NCBI GenBank assembly: GCA_044507695.1 | Contig: JBIQJD010000012.1 | Coordinates: 1-64,000, forward strand | Reading direction: 5' to 3' | Length of the DNA: 64,000 nt | Source: JBIQJD01 sp044507695 | GTDB lineage: Bacteria > Bacteroidota > Ignavibacteria > Ignavibacteriales > Ignavibacteriaceae | Part shown: positions 53,913 to 62,682 of the stretch, piece by piece | Numbering within the stretch: the first letter of the stretch is position 1 | Layout of the letters: the number at the start of each line of letters is the position of its first letter | Made by a program: the position numbers and the translations under genes | The notes under the pieces: generated by a model | What the model was told of the DNA's origin: nothing | Seen by the model: the letters and a program-made list of their open reading frames with translations, nothing else | Databases searched by the model: none

Positions 53913-54412
53913 TCAGGAAAGATAAAGATATGGTTTCCAGTTTTCATCAAGCTTGCCAACAACATGCTTAATAAACATTATATGGCTCGGTTTAAACGGC
54001 TTACAAAGCAGTTTCATATTTGCCTGTTCAGGTGTACGATCACCTTTTTTATTATTGCAGGCTGTGCAGGCGCAGATTAAATTTTCCCAGGTATCACCGC
54101 CGCCCTGCGCTTTGGGAATGATGTGATCAACTGTAAGCGGCAGATCGCTTCTGCCGCAGTAACCGCATTTAAAGGAATCTCTGCGCAGAATGTTTTTTCT
54201 CGTTAGAACAACTTTTTTGTAAGGCAGCGAAATGAATTGGCTTAATCTTATTATGCTTGGCCAGGGATAACTCGAATTGACTGTTCGCAGTTGTTTTCTT
54301 TTATCCTGCAAAACCAATTCTGCTTTGCCAAGATAAATTAAGATAAAAGCTTTTTTGATATTGCAGATAGTTAAAGGTTCGTAACTCTGGTTCAGAATCA
54401 GAACCTTGGCAT
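53913..54412 (-). CDS. HNH endonuclease with doubtful start (possible frameshift)
   Basis: This HNH nuclease of the widespread stand-alone type has the core KNILRRDSFKCGYCGRSDLP, VDHIIPKAQGGG and WENLICACTACNNKKGDRT, with CxxC pairs for zinc. Family members begin near (M)xxKVLILNQSYEPL. That sequence is encoded here from 54407 in the same frame, yet no ATG, GTG or TTG opens that frame. An ATG at 54412-54410 with a fine GGGAG site lies one base out of frame and stops after four codons. Either one base is missing right after the ATG, or translation starts at an internal TTG (54317), which would cut 30 conserved residues. Confidence 0.8.
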
Positions 54413-54456
54413 TTAATCTCCCGTTTATTCGTTTGGAAGGTTCGAAGACTTCTCTC

Positions 54457-54648
54457 CTATTTATTTTTTCTGTTGTTAATAATGAAATAAATTCTAAAAA
54501 ATATGTAAATGATCATAAGTGCAAAACTGAATCCGAGGAAATATTTAAAATATGAATACGGAACAGCATTTGTCATCATCAGTATTAAAAGTACAAATAC
54601 AATCGTTATCGCTGAATAACTATACCACTGAAAAAATTTAAAATTCAA
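54457..54648 (-). CDS. Small two-helix membrane protein, 63 aa
   Basis: The family is not recognised. It has two helices (AITIVFVLLILMM and FKYFLGFSFALMIIYIFF) with a short loop between and a basic tail (NNRKNK). The layout looks like a real membrane peptide. The start is a TTG without a good ribosome site, so evidence for translation is modest. It is 45 bases before the HNH gene on the same strand. Confidence 0.5.
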   Translation of the reverse strand: MNFKFFQWYSYSAITIVFVLLILMMTNAVPYSYFKYFLGFSFALMIIYIFFRIYFIINNRKNK

Positions 54649-54747
54649 GTATTAGTCTAAAATTTTGAACAAAATTAGTTAGTATTTCTTTCTTTAGCAA
54701 CGGCAATTTAAAATACAGAAAGGATTGGGCGGAAACTAATTACTTGT

Positions 54748-55128
54748 TTATAGATTTTCTTTATAAACAATTGCAACGCAGGCTACATAATCTCTTGAGT
54801 GGCTCATAGAAATTTTTAGACTTTTATCATCATTTAAGATTTTGCTTATCTTTCCAAACAATTTTACAATCGGCATTCCGTTTGGTTCATTAACAATCTC
54901 AATATCCTGCCAGCCGATTTCTTTATCCAATCCTGTTGAAAGTGCTTTGTACACAGCTTCTTTTGCGGCAAAGCGCGCAGCCAGGTGCTGATACTTATTT
55001 GTTTTTGAAAGTGAATACTCAAGTTCGGATGGCGTATAGATTTTCTTTAAAAATTGATCACCGTATTTTTCAATACTGTCTTTTATCCTGTCTATTTCAA
55101 TTATATCTATACCTATTCCAAAAACCAT
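54748..55128 (-). CDS. acpS: Holo-[acyl-carrier-protein] synthase
   Basis: This enzyme attaches 4'-phosphopantetheine from CoA to apo-ACP. The 126-aa length is typical. Motif 1 is GIGIDIIEIDRIK with the Mg-binding Asp, motif 2 is ARFAAKEAVYKAL, and the end has SMSHSRDYVACVAI. It follows ggt on the transcript after about 20 bases. Confidence 0.95.
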   Translation of the reverse strand: MVFGIGIDIIEIDRIKDSIEKYGDQFLKKIYTPSELEYSLSKTNKYQHLAARFAAKEAVYKALSTGLDKEIGWQDIEIVNEPNGMPIVKLFGKISKILNDDKSLKISMSHSRDYVACVAIVYKENL

Positions 55129-55150
55129 TATTCATTTCTTTAAAACTAAA

Positions 55151-56854
55151 TTAAAATCCTTCAGCAGAACCATTACCTCTTGGGTCAGTTGCACCATAAA
55201 TTATATTATTTTCATGATCGATAATTATTCCCTCTGCTCTGCCGAGTGAACGCGTTCTTCCAATTTTGTATCCCATACTAATTAAATTATTTTTCACATC
55301 AAGCGGAAGTGCATAACGTTCGGGTTGAATTTCATCCGGCAGCCATTGATGATGAATTCTCGGCTGATTTATAGCGTTCTGAATATCCATTTTAAAATCA
55401 ATACAGTTTAATATAACCTGCAAAACAACTGTCATAATTGTTGAACCGCCGGGAGAGCCAACAATCAGATAAGGTTTTTTCTCTTGTAGAACGATAGTTG
55501 GCGTCATTGAGCTGAGCATTCTTTTTTCCGGCTGAATAGAATTTGCTTCCGCACCTCTTAATCCAAATTGATTCGGTTCACCGGGTTTTGCTGAGAAATC
55601 ATCCATTTCATTGTTTAGAAGAAAGCCAGCACCATCTACTACAATTTTATTACCATAGCTGGAATTAATTGTTGTTGTAGTGCTTACTGCATTTCCAAAT
55701 GCATCATAAACAGAGTAATGTGTTGTTTCTTCACTTTCATTTGCTGGAGGAACTCCCGCTGATATTTGATCTGAAGGAGTAGCTTCTTCTGTAATCTTAT
55801 TAAAAATTTCTTTTGCATATTCTTTAGATAATAACCATTCTTTTGGAACTGGATAAAAATCCTCATCACCCAGATGAACTGTTCTGTCAGCATAAGCATA
55901 TTTCATCGCTTCAACAAGATGATGAATATACTTGCTGCTTCCCCAATCTTCTTGTTTAAATTCATAGTTCTCAAGAATGTTCAGCATTTCAATTAACACT
56001 ATACCGCCAGAACTTGGCGGTGCCATTGAAACAATTTCGTAACCGCGGTATGTCCCGGTAACCGGTTCACGTTCTACCGCATTATATTTTGCAAGATCTT
56101 CATGCGTAATGTATCCGCCATTGCTTTGTACTTGTTTAACAATCAGATCGGCAGTTTCACCTTTGTAAAAACCATCTCGTCCTTTCTCTTTAATCAGTTT
56201 TAATGTTTTTGCAAGATCAGGCTGTCTGAATATTTCACCTTCATTGTATGGCTCTCCATCCTTTGAAAATACTTTAAATGAAGAAGGGTATTTTGAAAAA
56301 GCATCAAGCATAGAAGCAAATGAGCGGGCAGTTCTGTAATCAAGCTGAAAGCCATTTTGGGCAAGATTGATTGCAGGCTGAATAACATCTGCAAGTTTCA
56401 TTGTGCCATATTCTTCAAGAGCATATAACAATCCGGCAACACTTCCCGGTACGCCTGATGAGGTTACACCTTCACTGCTTAAATCCGGATCATAATTTCC
56501 AAGTGAATCTAAAAACATATCACGATGAGCTGACACAGGAGCTTTTTCTCTATAATCAACTGTAACATTTCTTCCATCTTTAAGATGAATAACCATGAAT
56601 CCGCCGCCGCCCAAATTTCCTGCTGAAGGATATGTAACAGCGAGCGCGAATCCCGTTGCAACTGCAGCATCAACTGCGTTGCCTCCTTTTTTCAAAATAT
56701 GCAAACCAACTTTTGATGCTAATTCACTTGCAGAAACAACCATACCATTTCTTGCACGTACCGGATCAGGAGCTTCCGCAAACACTAATGTGTAAATAAC
56801 TAAAAATATTAAAATGATTTTTTTCAGATTCTTAGAAGAGATTGATATCTGCAT
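55151..56854 (-). CDS. ggt: Gamma-glutamyltransferase
   Basis: This exported Ntn-hydrolase cleaves the gamma-glutamyl bond of glutathione and related peptides. It is autocleaved before the threonine of TTHYSVYD. N-terminal regions include GGNAVDAAVATGFAL, GNLGGGGFM and the substrate arginine in DYREKAP; later PGGSTI and NQPRIHHQW. A signal helix (LKKIILIFLVIYTLVFA) is present. I prefer the ATG at 56854, because AAGGA lies in front of it; the ATG at 56872 is the alternative (573 aa). Both starts overlap the end of the MCE gene. Confidence 0.93.
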   Translation of the reverse strand: MQISISSKNLKKIILIFLVIYTLVFAEAPDPVRARNGMVVSASELASKVGLHILKKGGNAVDAAVATGFALAVTYPSAGNLGGGGFMVIHLKDGRNVTVDYREKAPVSAHRDMFLDSLGNYDPDLSSEGVTSSGVPGSVAGLLYALEEYGTMKLADVIQPAINLAQNGFQLDYRTARSFASMLDAFSKYPSSFKVFSKDGEPYNEGEIFRQPDLAKTLKLIKEKGRDGFYKGETADLIVKQVQSNGGYITHEDLAKYNAVEREPVTGTYRGYEIVSMAPPSSGGIVLIEMLNILENYEFKQEDWGSSKYIHHLVEAMKYAYADRTVHLGDEDFYPVPKEWLLSKEYAKEIFNKITEEATPSDQISAGVPPANESEETTHYSVYDAFGNAVSTTTTINSSYGNKIVVDGAGFLLNNEMDDFSAKPGEPNQFGLRGAEANSIQPEKRMLSSMTPTIVLQEKKPYLIVGSPGGSTIMTVVLQVILNCIDFKMDIQNAINQPRIHHQWLPDEIQPERYALPLDVKNNLISMGYKIGRTRSLGRAEGIIIDHENNIIYGATDPRGNGSAEGF

Positions 56855-57749
56855 CAACTTTAATTCCTTCATTTTGTAATTGTTCTAATAAAATTTCACT
56901 TAATTGATTTAAATGTTTTACTGATTCAATGAGATTATTATAAAGTTCTTTATCATTCAATACTTTATTCAAATTATTTTCTTCATCAGATATTTTAGCT
57001 GCAAAATTGTTCATGCTTATAAGGAGTGAATCTGTTCTTTTTAAAATAATCTGCAAATCATTAACAGATGTATTTATTCCTTCTTTATTTGCCGAAATAA
57101 ATTCTCTCGCTTCACTTGTTAATTCGGCAGCGTTATCGGTCAGGATTTTTATTCCCGTTCTGTTTTCATCTAGCATCAAATTAATTTTTGTCGTCAGCTC
57201 ATTCAAGTTGCTTAAAGATGATTTAACATTCCTATTTAATTCTTCATCGGTCAGATAATCATTTAACGATTTTAATGTAATTTTTAAATCCTCCATTGAA
57301 TTAAAAAGATCACCTTCAATCTTACCGATCATTGACATCACTGCAGGTATATCAGCCTGAAATGTTCCGTTCTGCACCTGGTTAAAATCCAATGAAGCGG
57401 AAGATGTGCCCGGCAGAACTTCAATCTTTTTTCCTCCCATCAAATCAAGCATTGTAACGGCAAATTGTGCATCTTCTTTTAACTCAACTTCTTTGTTAAT
57501 TGAAATTGTAACAATTACATTTTCACCCTGAACTTTAAAATCCTCAACAAAACCTTTTCTCACTCCATTTACTGTTACGTAATCTCCAATTTCAAGACCG
57601 GATACATTTGCAAATTTTACGCGCAGAATTTTATCAGTTGAAGTTAAACTAAAATTTTTTGCCCATGAAAGCACCCAAAGGAAAACGATAAGTCCGATGA
57701 CCACCATTATTCCAACCTTCAATTCAGTTTTGCTTTTATCCTTTAACAT
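56832..57749 (-). CDS. MCE (MlaD-type) lipid-transport family protein
   Basis: This inner-membrane anchored periplasmic protein has 305 aa: an N-terminal helix (ELKVGIMVVIGLIVFLWVLS), one MCE domain (about residues 38-115, VKFANVSGLEIGDYVTVNGV and MLDLMGGKKIEVLPG) and a long helical C-terminal region (about 140-300). This is the usual MlaD or PqiB-like hexamer component of a phospholipid transporter. No MlaE permease or MlaF ATPase lies next to it. It overlaps the 123-aa gene by one base. Confidence 0.9.
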   Translation of the reverse strand: MLKDKSKTELKVGIMVVIGLIVFLWVLSWAKNFSLTSTDKILRVKFANVSGLEIGDYVTVNGVRKGFVEDFKVQGENVIVTISINKEVELKEDAQFAVTMLDLMGGKKIEVLPGTSSASLDFNQVQNGTFQADIPAVMSMIGKIEGDLFNSMEDLKITLKSLNDYLTDEELNRNVKSSLSNLNELTTKINLMLDENRTGIKILTDNAAELTSEAREFISANKEGINTSVNDLQIILKRTDSLLISMNNFAAKISDEENNLNKVLNDKELYNNLIESVKHLNQLSEILLEQLQNEGIKVDADINLF

Positions 57750-58120
57750 TATTGTTCCTTCTGAGCTCTAACGTTTTTAAGAAGAACTTTTAGATCGTGC
57801 AGTTCTTCAGATTCAATCATGCTGTCAGCAGCGGCATCCTCAATAAAATATTTAATCCGGTTAAGCTGTTCTTCTGAGATCTGATCAACAGAGTTGATGC
57901 TGTCAATAAAATTATTCAAAATAATACGAAGCGAATCTTTTCCGGGACCTGCTGAAACAAAATTTAATTTTTCATCAATGTTTTCATTTAAAACTGATTT
58001 AATAAAATTTTTACCGGGGGTTAAAAACCAATCATTAAATTTAGTTTGAACGATGTACAAAACAGCCGCTGTTAAAATAGTTAAAATTACAATTATTTTA
58101 ACAAAGCAACCTTTTCTCAA
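57749..58120 (-). CDS. Small single-helix anchored protein, 123 aa
   Basis: The family is not recognised. One N-terminal helix (VKIIVILTILTAAVLYIV) with a positive inside end is followed by a mostly helical, acidic exported part (DSLRIILNNFIDSINSVDQI ... LKVLLKNVRAQKEQ). The start is TTG at 58120, directly after the CorC stop. The stop shares a base with the MCE start. The tight packing suggests it works with the MCE protein, but that is inference. Confidence 0.65.
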   Translation of the reverse strand: MRKGCFVKIIVILTILTAAVLYIVQTKFNDWFLTPGKNFIKSVLNENIDEKLNFVSAGPGKDSLRIILNNFIDSINSVDQISEEQLNRIKYFIEDAAADSMIESEELHDLKVLLKNVRAQKEQ

Positions 58121-59404
58121 TCATTCACCTTGAAGTTTTTGAATCAACACTTTCTTAATTCTTTTATTAAAAACTTCCTTCACTGTAAATTTATAGTTTT
58201 GTAATTGAAATGTGTAATCTTCTTTTGGAATATGGCCGGCATTATTTAGAACAAGTCCGGCAACAGTTTCGTAGTCTTCATGCTCCGGAGTGATATTTGT
58301 ATTTAAAAGTTCATTCAGTTCATCAATCGATAATTTCCCCAGAACAAGAAATGAATTATTATCAACCTTTGTAACAGAACTTTCTTCTTTATCATATTCA
58401 TCTCTAATTTCACCAATGATCTCTTCAATAATATCTTCCAGGGTTATTAAGCCGGCAGTACCGCCATATTCATCAACCACAATTGCAATGTGCATTTTCT
58501 TTTCCTGGAATTCATGCATAAGATCATTTATCATTTTTGTTCTTGGAATGAACATCGGTTTGCGTCCAATTTTAGTTAATGAAAGCTGTTTCCGCATCTC
58601 CGGGCTTTTGAGGTAAGCAAGAATATCTTTTGAATATAGTAAGCCAACAATTTCATCAAGAGTTTCATGGTAGATTGGAATACGGCTGTGCCCCGAGTTT
58701 GTAATTATACTGAGAAGTTTTTCAAAATCTGTATCATCAGGAATTGCAACAATATCAACGCGTGGAGTCATTACTTCATGAACTGCAACCGATCTGAAAT
58801 TAACTATGCTTTGAATTAATCCATGTTCTTCTTCAATTATTGTTCCGCGTTCATGGCCAAGATCTGCAAGCTCTGCAATCTCTTCCGGAAGAATTGCCAT
58901 TTTGGATTTATCAAATTTTATTTTTGAAACCAAGGTTTTAATTGTTTCTGTTAAGGTTTCAGCAACAGGATAAAAAAGAACATTAATCCAGTAAAGAGGA
59001 ACTGCAGTTAATTTTGAAAAAGCCAGAGGATTTCTTGAAGCCCATACTTTTGGAGTAACTTCTCCGAATAAAAGCACAAGTAATGTAAGCGCTATTATTT
59101 GAATTGTAAGAGCAACCTCTTCAGATATGCTGAAAAAAGATGCTGCTTCAAGAGCAAGACTGACTCCAATTATTGATGCAGCAACATTTACGATCGTATT
59201 GCCTATTAAAATTGTAACGAGCAATCTCCGGGGATAATCAAGGAGTTGATTAAGATAACGATTAATAAGCGGATTGTTACCCAGATTGTGTTGTAATTTT
59301 CTCCGGTCAAGTGAGAACAGTGCAACTTCCGAGCCGGAAAAAAAAGCGGAGAAAATTAAACAGATAATGAGCGCAATCAGTTTGCTCTGCCAGCTAACGT
59401 CCAA
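58121..59404 (-). CDS. CorC/CNNM (HlyC) family membrane protein with CBS domains
   Basis: This 427-aa protein has an N-terminal DUF21/CNNM domain of about four helices (residues 8-150), two CBS domains (EVMTPRVDIVAI to about 330, with VVDEYGGTAGLITLEDIIEE) and a C-terminal CorC_HlyC domain (SFLVLGKLSIDELNELL). Relatives are linked to Mg or Co export. It is often annotated as hemolysin, which is not supported here. The start is TTG. Confidence 0.93.
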   Translation of the reverse strand: MDVSWQSKLIALIICLIFSAFFSGSEVALFSLDRRKLQHNLGNNPLINRYLNQLLDYPRRLLVTILIGNTIVNVAASIIGVSLALEAASFFSISEEVALTIQIIALTLLVLLFGEVTPKVWASRNPLAFSKLTAVPLYWINVLFYPVAETLTETIKTLVSKIKFDKSKMAILPEEIAELADLGHERGTIIEEEHGLIQSIVNFRSVAVHEVMTPRVDIVAIPDDTDFEKLLSIITNSGHSRIPIYHETLDEIVGLLYSKDILAYLKSPEMRKQLSLTKIGRKPMFIPRTKMINDLMHEFQEKKMHIAIVVDEYGGTAGLITLEDIIEEIIGEIRDEYDKEESSVTKVDNNSFLVLGKLSIDELNELLNTNITPEHEDYETVAGLVLNNAGHIPKEDYTFQLQNYKFTVKEVFNKRIKKVLIQKLQGE

Positions 59405-59439
59405 AAATTAAATTTATCCCAGGTTGTTGTACAAACTTT

Positions 59440-59859
59440 TTAAAACGGCAGATCATCATTTTCATCAATCTGCATATCTGCTTCTGCAGAAGATGCACCA
59501 AATTCTTCTCTGCTGGCGCTTTCACTGGCTGTGGAATCAAGTGGTATTATCCTTTCAGAAATAACTTCAGTCATATATCGTTTAATACCGTCCTTATCGG
59601 TATAATCTCTTTTTGTAAGACGTCCTTCAACGTAAACTTTTTTTCCTTTTTTCAGTGCTTCTTTCATATAATCGGATAGACTGAAGGAAACAATATTATG
59701 CCAGGTTGTTTCATTAACCCAATTTCCATCCTTGCCTTTGTAACTATGCGTAGTTGCCAGTGTAAAATTGGTAATTGAAACATTATTTGTTGTAAACCTG
59801 GTTTCAGCATCTTTTCCAAGATTGCCAATAAGCATAATCTTGTTTAATGAAAATGCCAT
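59440..59859 (-). CDS. ssb: Single-stranded DNA-binding protein
   Basis: This 139-aa OB-fold protein starts MAFSLNKIMLIGNLGKDAET. It has FTLATTHSYKGKDGNWVNET and VYVEGRLTKRDYTDKDG, a low-complexity linker, and the C-terminal interaction tip DENDDLPF. A strong AAGGAAGG precedes the ATG. It is followed by the CorC gene after 35 bases. Confidence 0.96.
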   Translation of the reverse strand: MAFSLNKIMLIGNLGKDAETRFTTNNVSITNFTLATTHSYKGKDGNWVNETTWHNIVSFSLSDYMKEALKKGKKVYVEGRLTKRDYTDKDGIKRYMTEVISERIIPLDSTASESASREEFGASSAEADMQIDENDDLPF

Positions 59860-60000
59860 TAGACCTTCCTTTCCTGGTTGAATGTAATTAAATGAATTTA
59901 ATTATTATTTGATTCAGATACTATTCTGTACAAGTTTTCTTCTCTAAGTAAGATAAAAAATCAATATACAGGAAAATATTTATCTCAGGAATCATTATAA

Positions 60001-60031
60001 AATAAAAAAGCGGCAGATGGTTTTCCGCCGC
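60001..60031 (-). terminator. Intrinsic terminator after the SPOR lipoprotein gene
   Basis: On the minus strand GCGGCGG pairs with CTGCCGC (one mismatch) around an AACCAT-containing loop, followed by TTTTTTATTTT. It lies about 23 bases after the stop of the SPOR gene and before the ssb promoter region. Confidence 0.88.
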
Positions 60032-60054
60032 ATAAAATTATGGCTGCAATTATT

Positions 60055-60483
60055 TTATTTTATAACCGTGAGAATCCACGCATCCTGGTAGGTTTTAGTT
60101 TTCCATAATTCATTTCTTACCTTCTCGGCTTCTGTACGTGTAGAAAATAAATCCGTTAACTGCACCACATACAGATTATTATCATTGCTGTATATAACAA
60201 TTATATCTTTCTTTAATTTTTCACGGCTTGCTGCTGCAAAATCTTCAGCTTTCTCCTTTGTTGTAAATGCGCCAATCTGCACAATGTAATATTTATGAGT
60301 TTCCTGCGGTAAAAAAATTATTGGTTCATCCGGTTTCTTTACCTCTATGGTATCTGCCGGAATTTCATCAAAAACATAAACGCTGTCCGCTGTATTGCTA
60401 TCTTTCGTTGTTTCTTCAGAAGAAGAACATGAATATAAAAACAGAGATGTTGATATTAGAATTGGAAAGATAAAATATTTCAT
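60055..60483 (-). CDS. SPOR-domain lipoprotein
   Basis: This 142-aa protein has a lipoprotein signal with the lipobox LYSC (residues 16-19), a short acidic Ser/Thr-rich linker, and a C-terminal SPOR domain (about 65-140, YYIVQIGAFTTKEKAEDFAA ... VVQLTDLFSTRTEAEKV). SPOR domains bind denuded glycan at division sites. The gene is closed by its own terminator and probably has its own promoter in the 198-base gap before it. Confidence 0.9.
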   Translation of the reverse strand: MKYFIFPILISTSLFLYSCSSSEETTKDSNTADSVYVFDEIPADTIEVKKPDEPIIFLPQETHKYYIVQIGAFTTKEKAEDFAAASREKLKKDIIVIYSNDNNLYVVQLTDLFSTRTEAEKVRNELWKTKTYQDAWILTVIK

Positions 60484-60681
60484 AGCAGTTAGATTTTTAT
60501 AAGTTGTTATTCAAAATTAAATTACTTATCAGCAGGTAAGATTTCATTTCCCTTAAATTTATACCCTGTACATTTTATCAAATTACTTCCCATTAAATCA
60601 GGTATTGAACCGGAAATGACCGGCTTAATTTTAGTGAAACAAAGTTTTAGAATCAAATGAGAATTAAAATTTAATCTCTCA

Positions 60682-61185
60682 TCATTCAATCGAAAAAAGT
60701 ACTGTTCCCTTTTCAACAGGACTGCCCTCTTTTACCATTACATTTTTAATTATTCCGGTTGCTGGTGCACGAAGATCATTCTCCATTTTCATTGCTTCAA
60801 GAATTATAATGGAATCACCCTGAACAACATTATCTCCAACATTCTTTTTAATCTTCAATATCATTCCCGGCATTGGAGCTTTCACTTCTGTTTTGTGTGA
60901 AGCGGCCTTGCTTGATTGCTCAAGAATTCTGATTGCTTTTTCCTGCAGCGCAGATCTTACTATAGTTTCAATATTTCTTCCGTTTGTGTATATGCTGAAA
61001 CTATTTCCATCAAGTTTTTTTGCGGAAAGATTGATAATCGTGTTTTCAATCTTTAATAGAAAAGTGTGTGAATTTAAAGAAGTTAATTTGTATTCAACAA
61101 TTTTATCATCTATTGAAATCCTGTTCTCATCCAGCATTACAATTTTCTTTTTCTTACCATTTAATGTTACAATAAATTCACTCAT
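60682..61185 (-). CDS. Biotin carboxyl carrier protein of an acyl-CoA carboxylase
   Basis: This 167-aa protein has a C-terminal biotinyl domain (about residues 95-165) with the biotinylation lysine in ILEAMKMENDLRAP and the opening APMPGMILKIKKNVGDNV. The first ~90 residues are a beta-rich region often found in carrier subunits of propionyl-CoA-type carboxylases. It overlaps the biotin carboxylase by 8 bases. No carboxyltransferase gene is in view. Confidence 0.92.
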   Translation of the reverse strand: MSEFIVTLNGKKKKIVMLDENRISIDDKIVEYKLTSLNSHTFLLKIENTIINLSAKKLDGNSFSIYTNGRNIETIVRSALQEKAIRILEQSSKAASHKTEVKAPMPGMILKIKKNVGDNVVQGDSIIILEAMKMENDLRAPATGIIKNVMVKEGSPVEKGTVLFSIE

Positions 61186-62662
61186 GAATCTGTCTCAGCC
61201 AGTTGCTTGATGATTTCGTTTTTCCATTCAGCGTAATTGAATCAGGTTGATTCTTTAAGATGACTGAAAGAACTGCCGCTGCATTTTCAATTTGGTTCCG
61301 GTTTTCTTCTTCCCGGGTAAGTTTCTCTAAATTATTTTCAACATAATTAATATTGATATTCCCGCTTCTGAAATTTTCATCAGCTAAAATATTTTTAAGA
61401 AAAGGAATATTATTCACAACCCCGGCAATATGATATTCTGACAATGCACGAAGCATTCGTTCAACCGCTTCATCACGGGTTGAAGCATAACAAATTAATT
61501 TTGAAATCATCGGATCATAGTGAACAGAAATTTCAGAACCGGTACTGAACCCACCATCAACCCTTACACCGGGACCAGATGGAATTCTGTAATCAAATAT
61601 TTTTCCGGTAGATGGCAGAAAATTATTTTCAGGATCTTCCGCATATATTCTGCACTCAATTGCATGGCCGGAAATTCTTAAATCACTCTGTTTAAATGAT
61701 AGTTTATTACCAACAGCAATTGAAATTTGTTCTTTAACAAGATCAATATCAGTTATCAGTTCAGTAACAGGATGTTCAACCTGCAGGCGTGTGTTCATTT
61801 CCAGGAAATAAAAATTTTTATCCGCATCCATCAGCAGTTCAATTGTTCCCGCGTTATAATATCCACAGGCTTTTGCTGCGTTAACAGCCGCTTCGGTTAT
61901 CTTTGCCCTCGTTGCTTCATCAACAAAAGAGGAAGGTGCTTCTTCAATAATTTTCTGATGCCTTCGCTGAATCGAACATTCACGTTCAAAAAGATGTGCA
62001 TAGTTTCCATGTTTATCTGCAATAACCTGAACTTCAATATGACGCGGGTTTTCAATATACTTTTCAATGTAAACAGAATCATCCGCAAAAGCTTTCAATG
62101 CTTCTCTTTGAATTGCTTCAAATGAATTTTGAAATTCTTCCGGAGAAAAAACTTTGCGCATTCCTTTTCCGCCGCCGCCGGCAGATGCTTTTAACAAAAC
62201 GGGAAATCCAATTTCTTCTGCAGTCTTTAAACCATCTTCAAGATTTTTAATTGCTTCAGTTGACCCTGGAACAATTGGAACACCGTGTTTCTTCATTAAA
62301 GAACGTGCTGCTGTTTTGCTTCCCATCATTTTAACTGATGATGATGAAGGCCCGATAAATTCAATTCCTGAACTTTCAACCTCAGAAATAAAATTAGCAT
62401 TCTCCGAAAAAAATCCGTAACCCGGGTGGATTGCATCAGCATTAATTTTTTTAGCGAGGTTTATTATTTTATCTTTATTAAGGTAGGATTGTGATGCCCG
62501 ACCTTCACCAATAAAGTAAGCTTCATCAGCATATTTAACATGATCAGAAGTTTGATCAGCTTCAGAATATACGGCTGCAGAAGTAATTCCTAATTCTCTG
62601 CATGCACGAATAATTCTTACAGCTATTTCTCCCCGGTTAGCAATTAAAATTTTTTTAAACAT
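61178..62662 (-). CDS. Biotin carboxylase subunit of an acyl-CoA carboxylase
   Basis: This enzyme carboxylates biotin on the neighbouring carrier using ATP and bicarbonate. The ATP-grasp protein has 494 aa: the N-terminal KILIANRGEIAVRIIRACRE, the ATP loop KASAGGGGKGMRKV, ERECSIQRRHQKIIEEAPS, then EMNTRLQVEHPVTELITDID and AIECRIYAEDP. The length exceeds AccC (about 450) by a C-terminal tail and suits acyl-CoA carboxylase alpha-type subunits (propionyl- or methylcrotonyl-CoA). Acetyl-CoA remains possible. Confidence 0.94.
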   Translation of the reverse strand: MFKKILIANRGEIAVRIIRACRELGITSAAVYSEADQTSDHVKYADEAYFIGEGRASQSYLNKDKIINLAKKINADAIHPGYGFFSENANFISEVESSGIEFIGPSSSSVKMMGSKTAARSLMKKHGVPIVPGSTEAIKNLEDGLKTAEEIGFPVLLKASAGGGGKGMRKVFSPEEFQNSFEAIQREALKAFADDSVYIEKYIENPRHIEVQVIADKHGNYAHLFERECSIQRRHQKIIEEAPSSFVDEATRAKITEAAVNAAKACGYYNAGTIELLMDADKNFYFLEMNTRLQVEHPVTELITDIDLVKEQISIAVGNKLSFKQSDLRISGHAIECRIYAEDPENNFLPSTGKIFDYRIPSGPGVRVDGGFSTGSEISVHYDPMISKLICYASTRDEAVERMLRALSEYHIAGVVNNIPFLKNILADENFRSGNININYVENNLEKLTREEENRNQIENAAAVLSVILKNQPDSITLNGKTKSSSNWLRQIHE

Positions 62663-62682
62663 ATTCCGGTTGATTGATGAAA

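Noticed and set aside
60522..60716. 64-codon open frame on the minus strand before the SPOR gene
   Set aside because: It overlaps the end of the biotin carrier gene, has no ribosome site and a composition unlike real proteins here.
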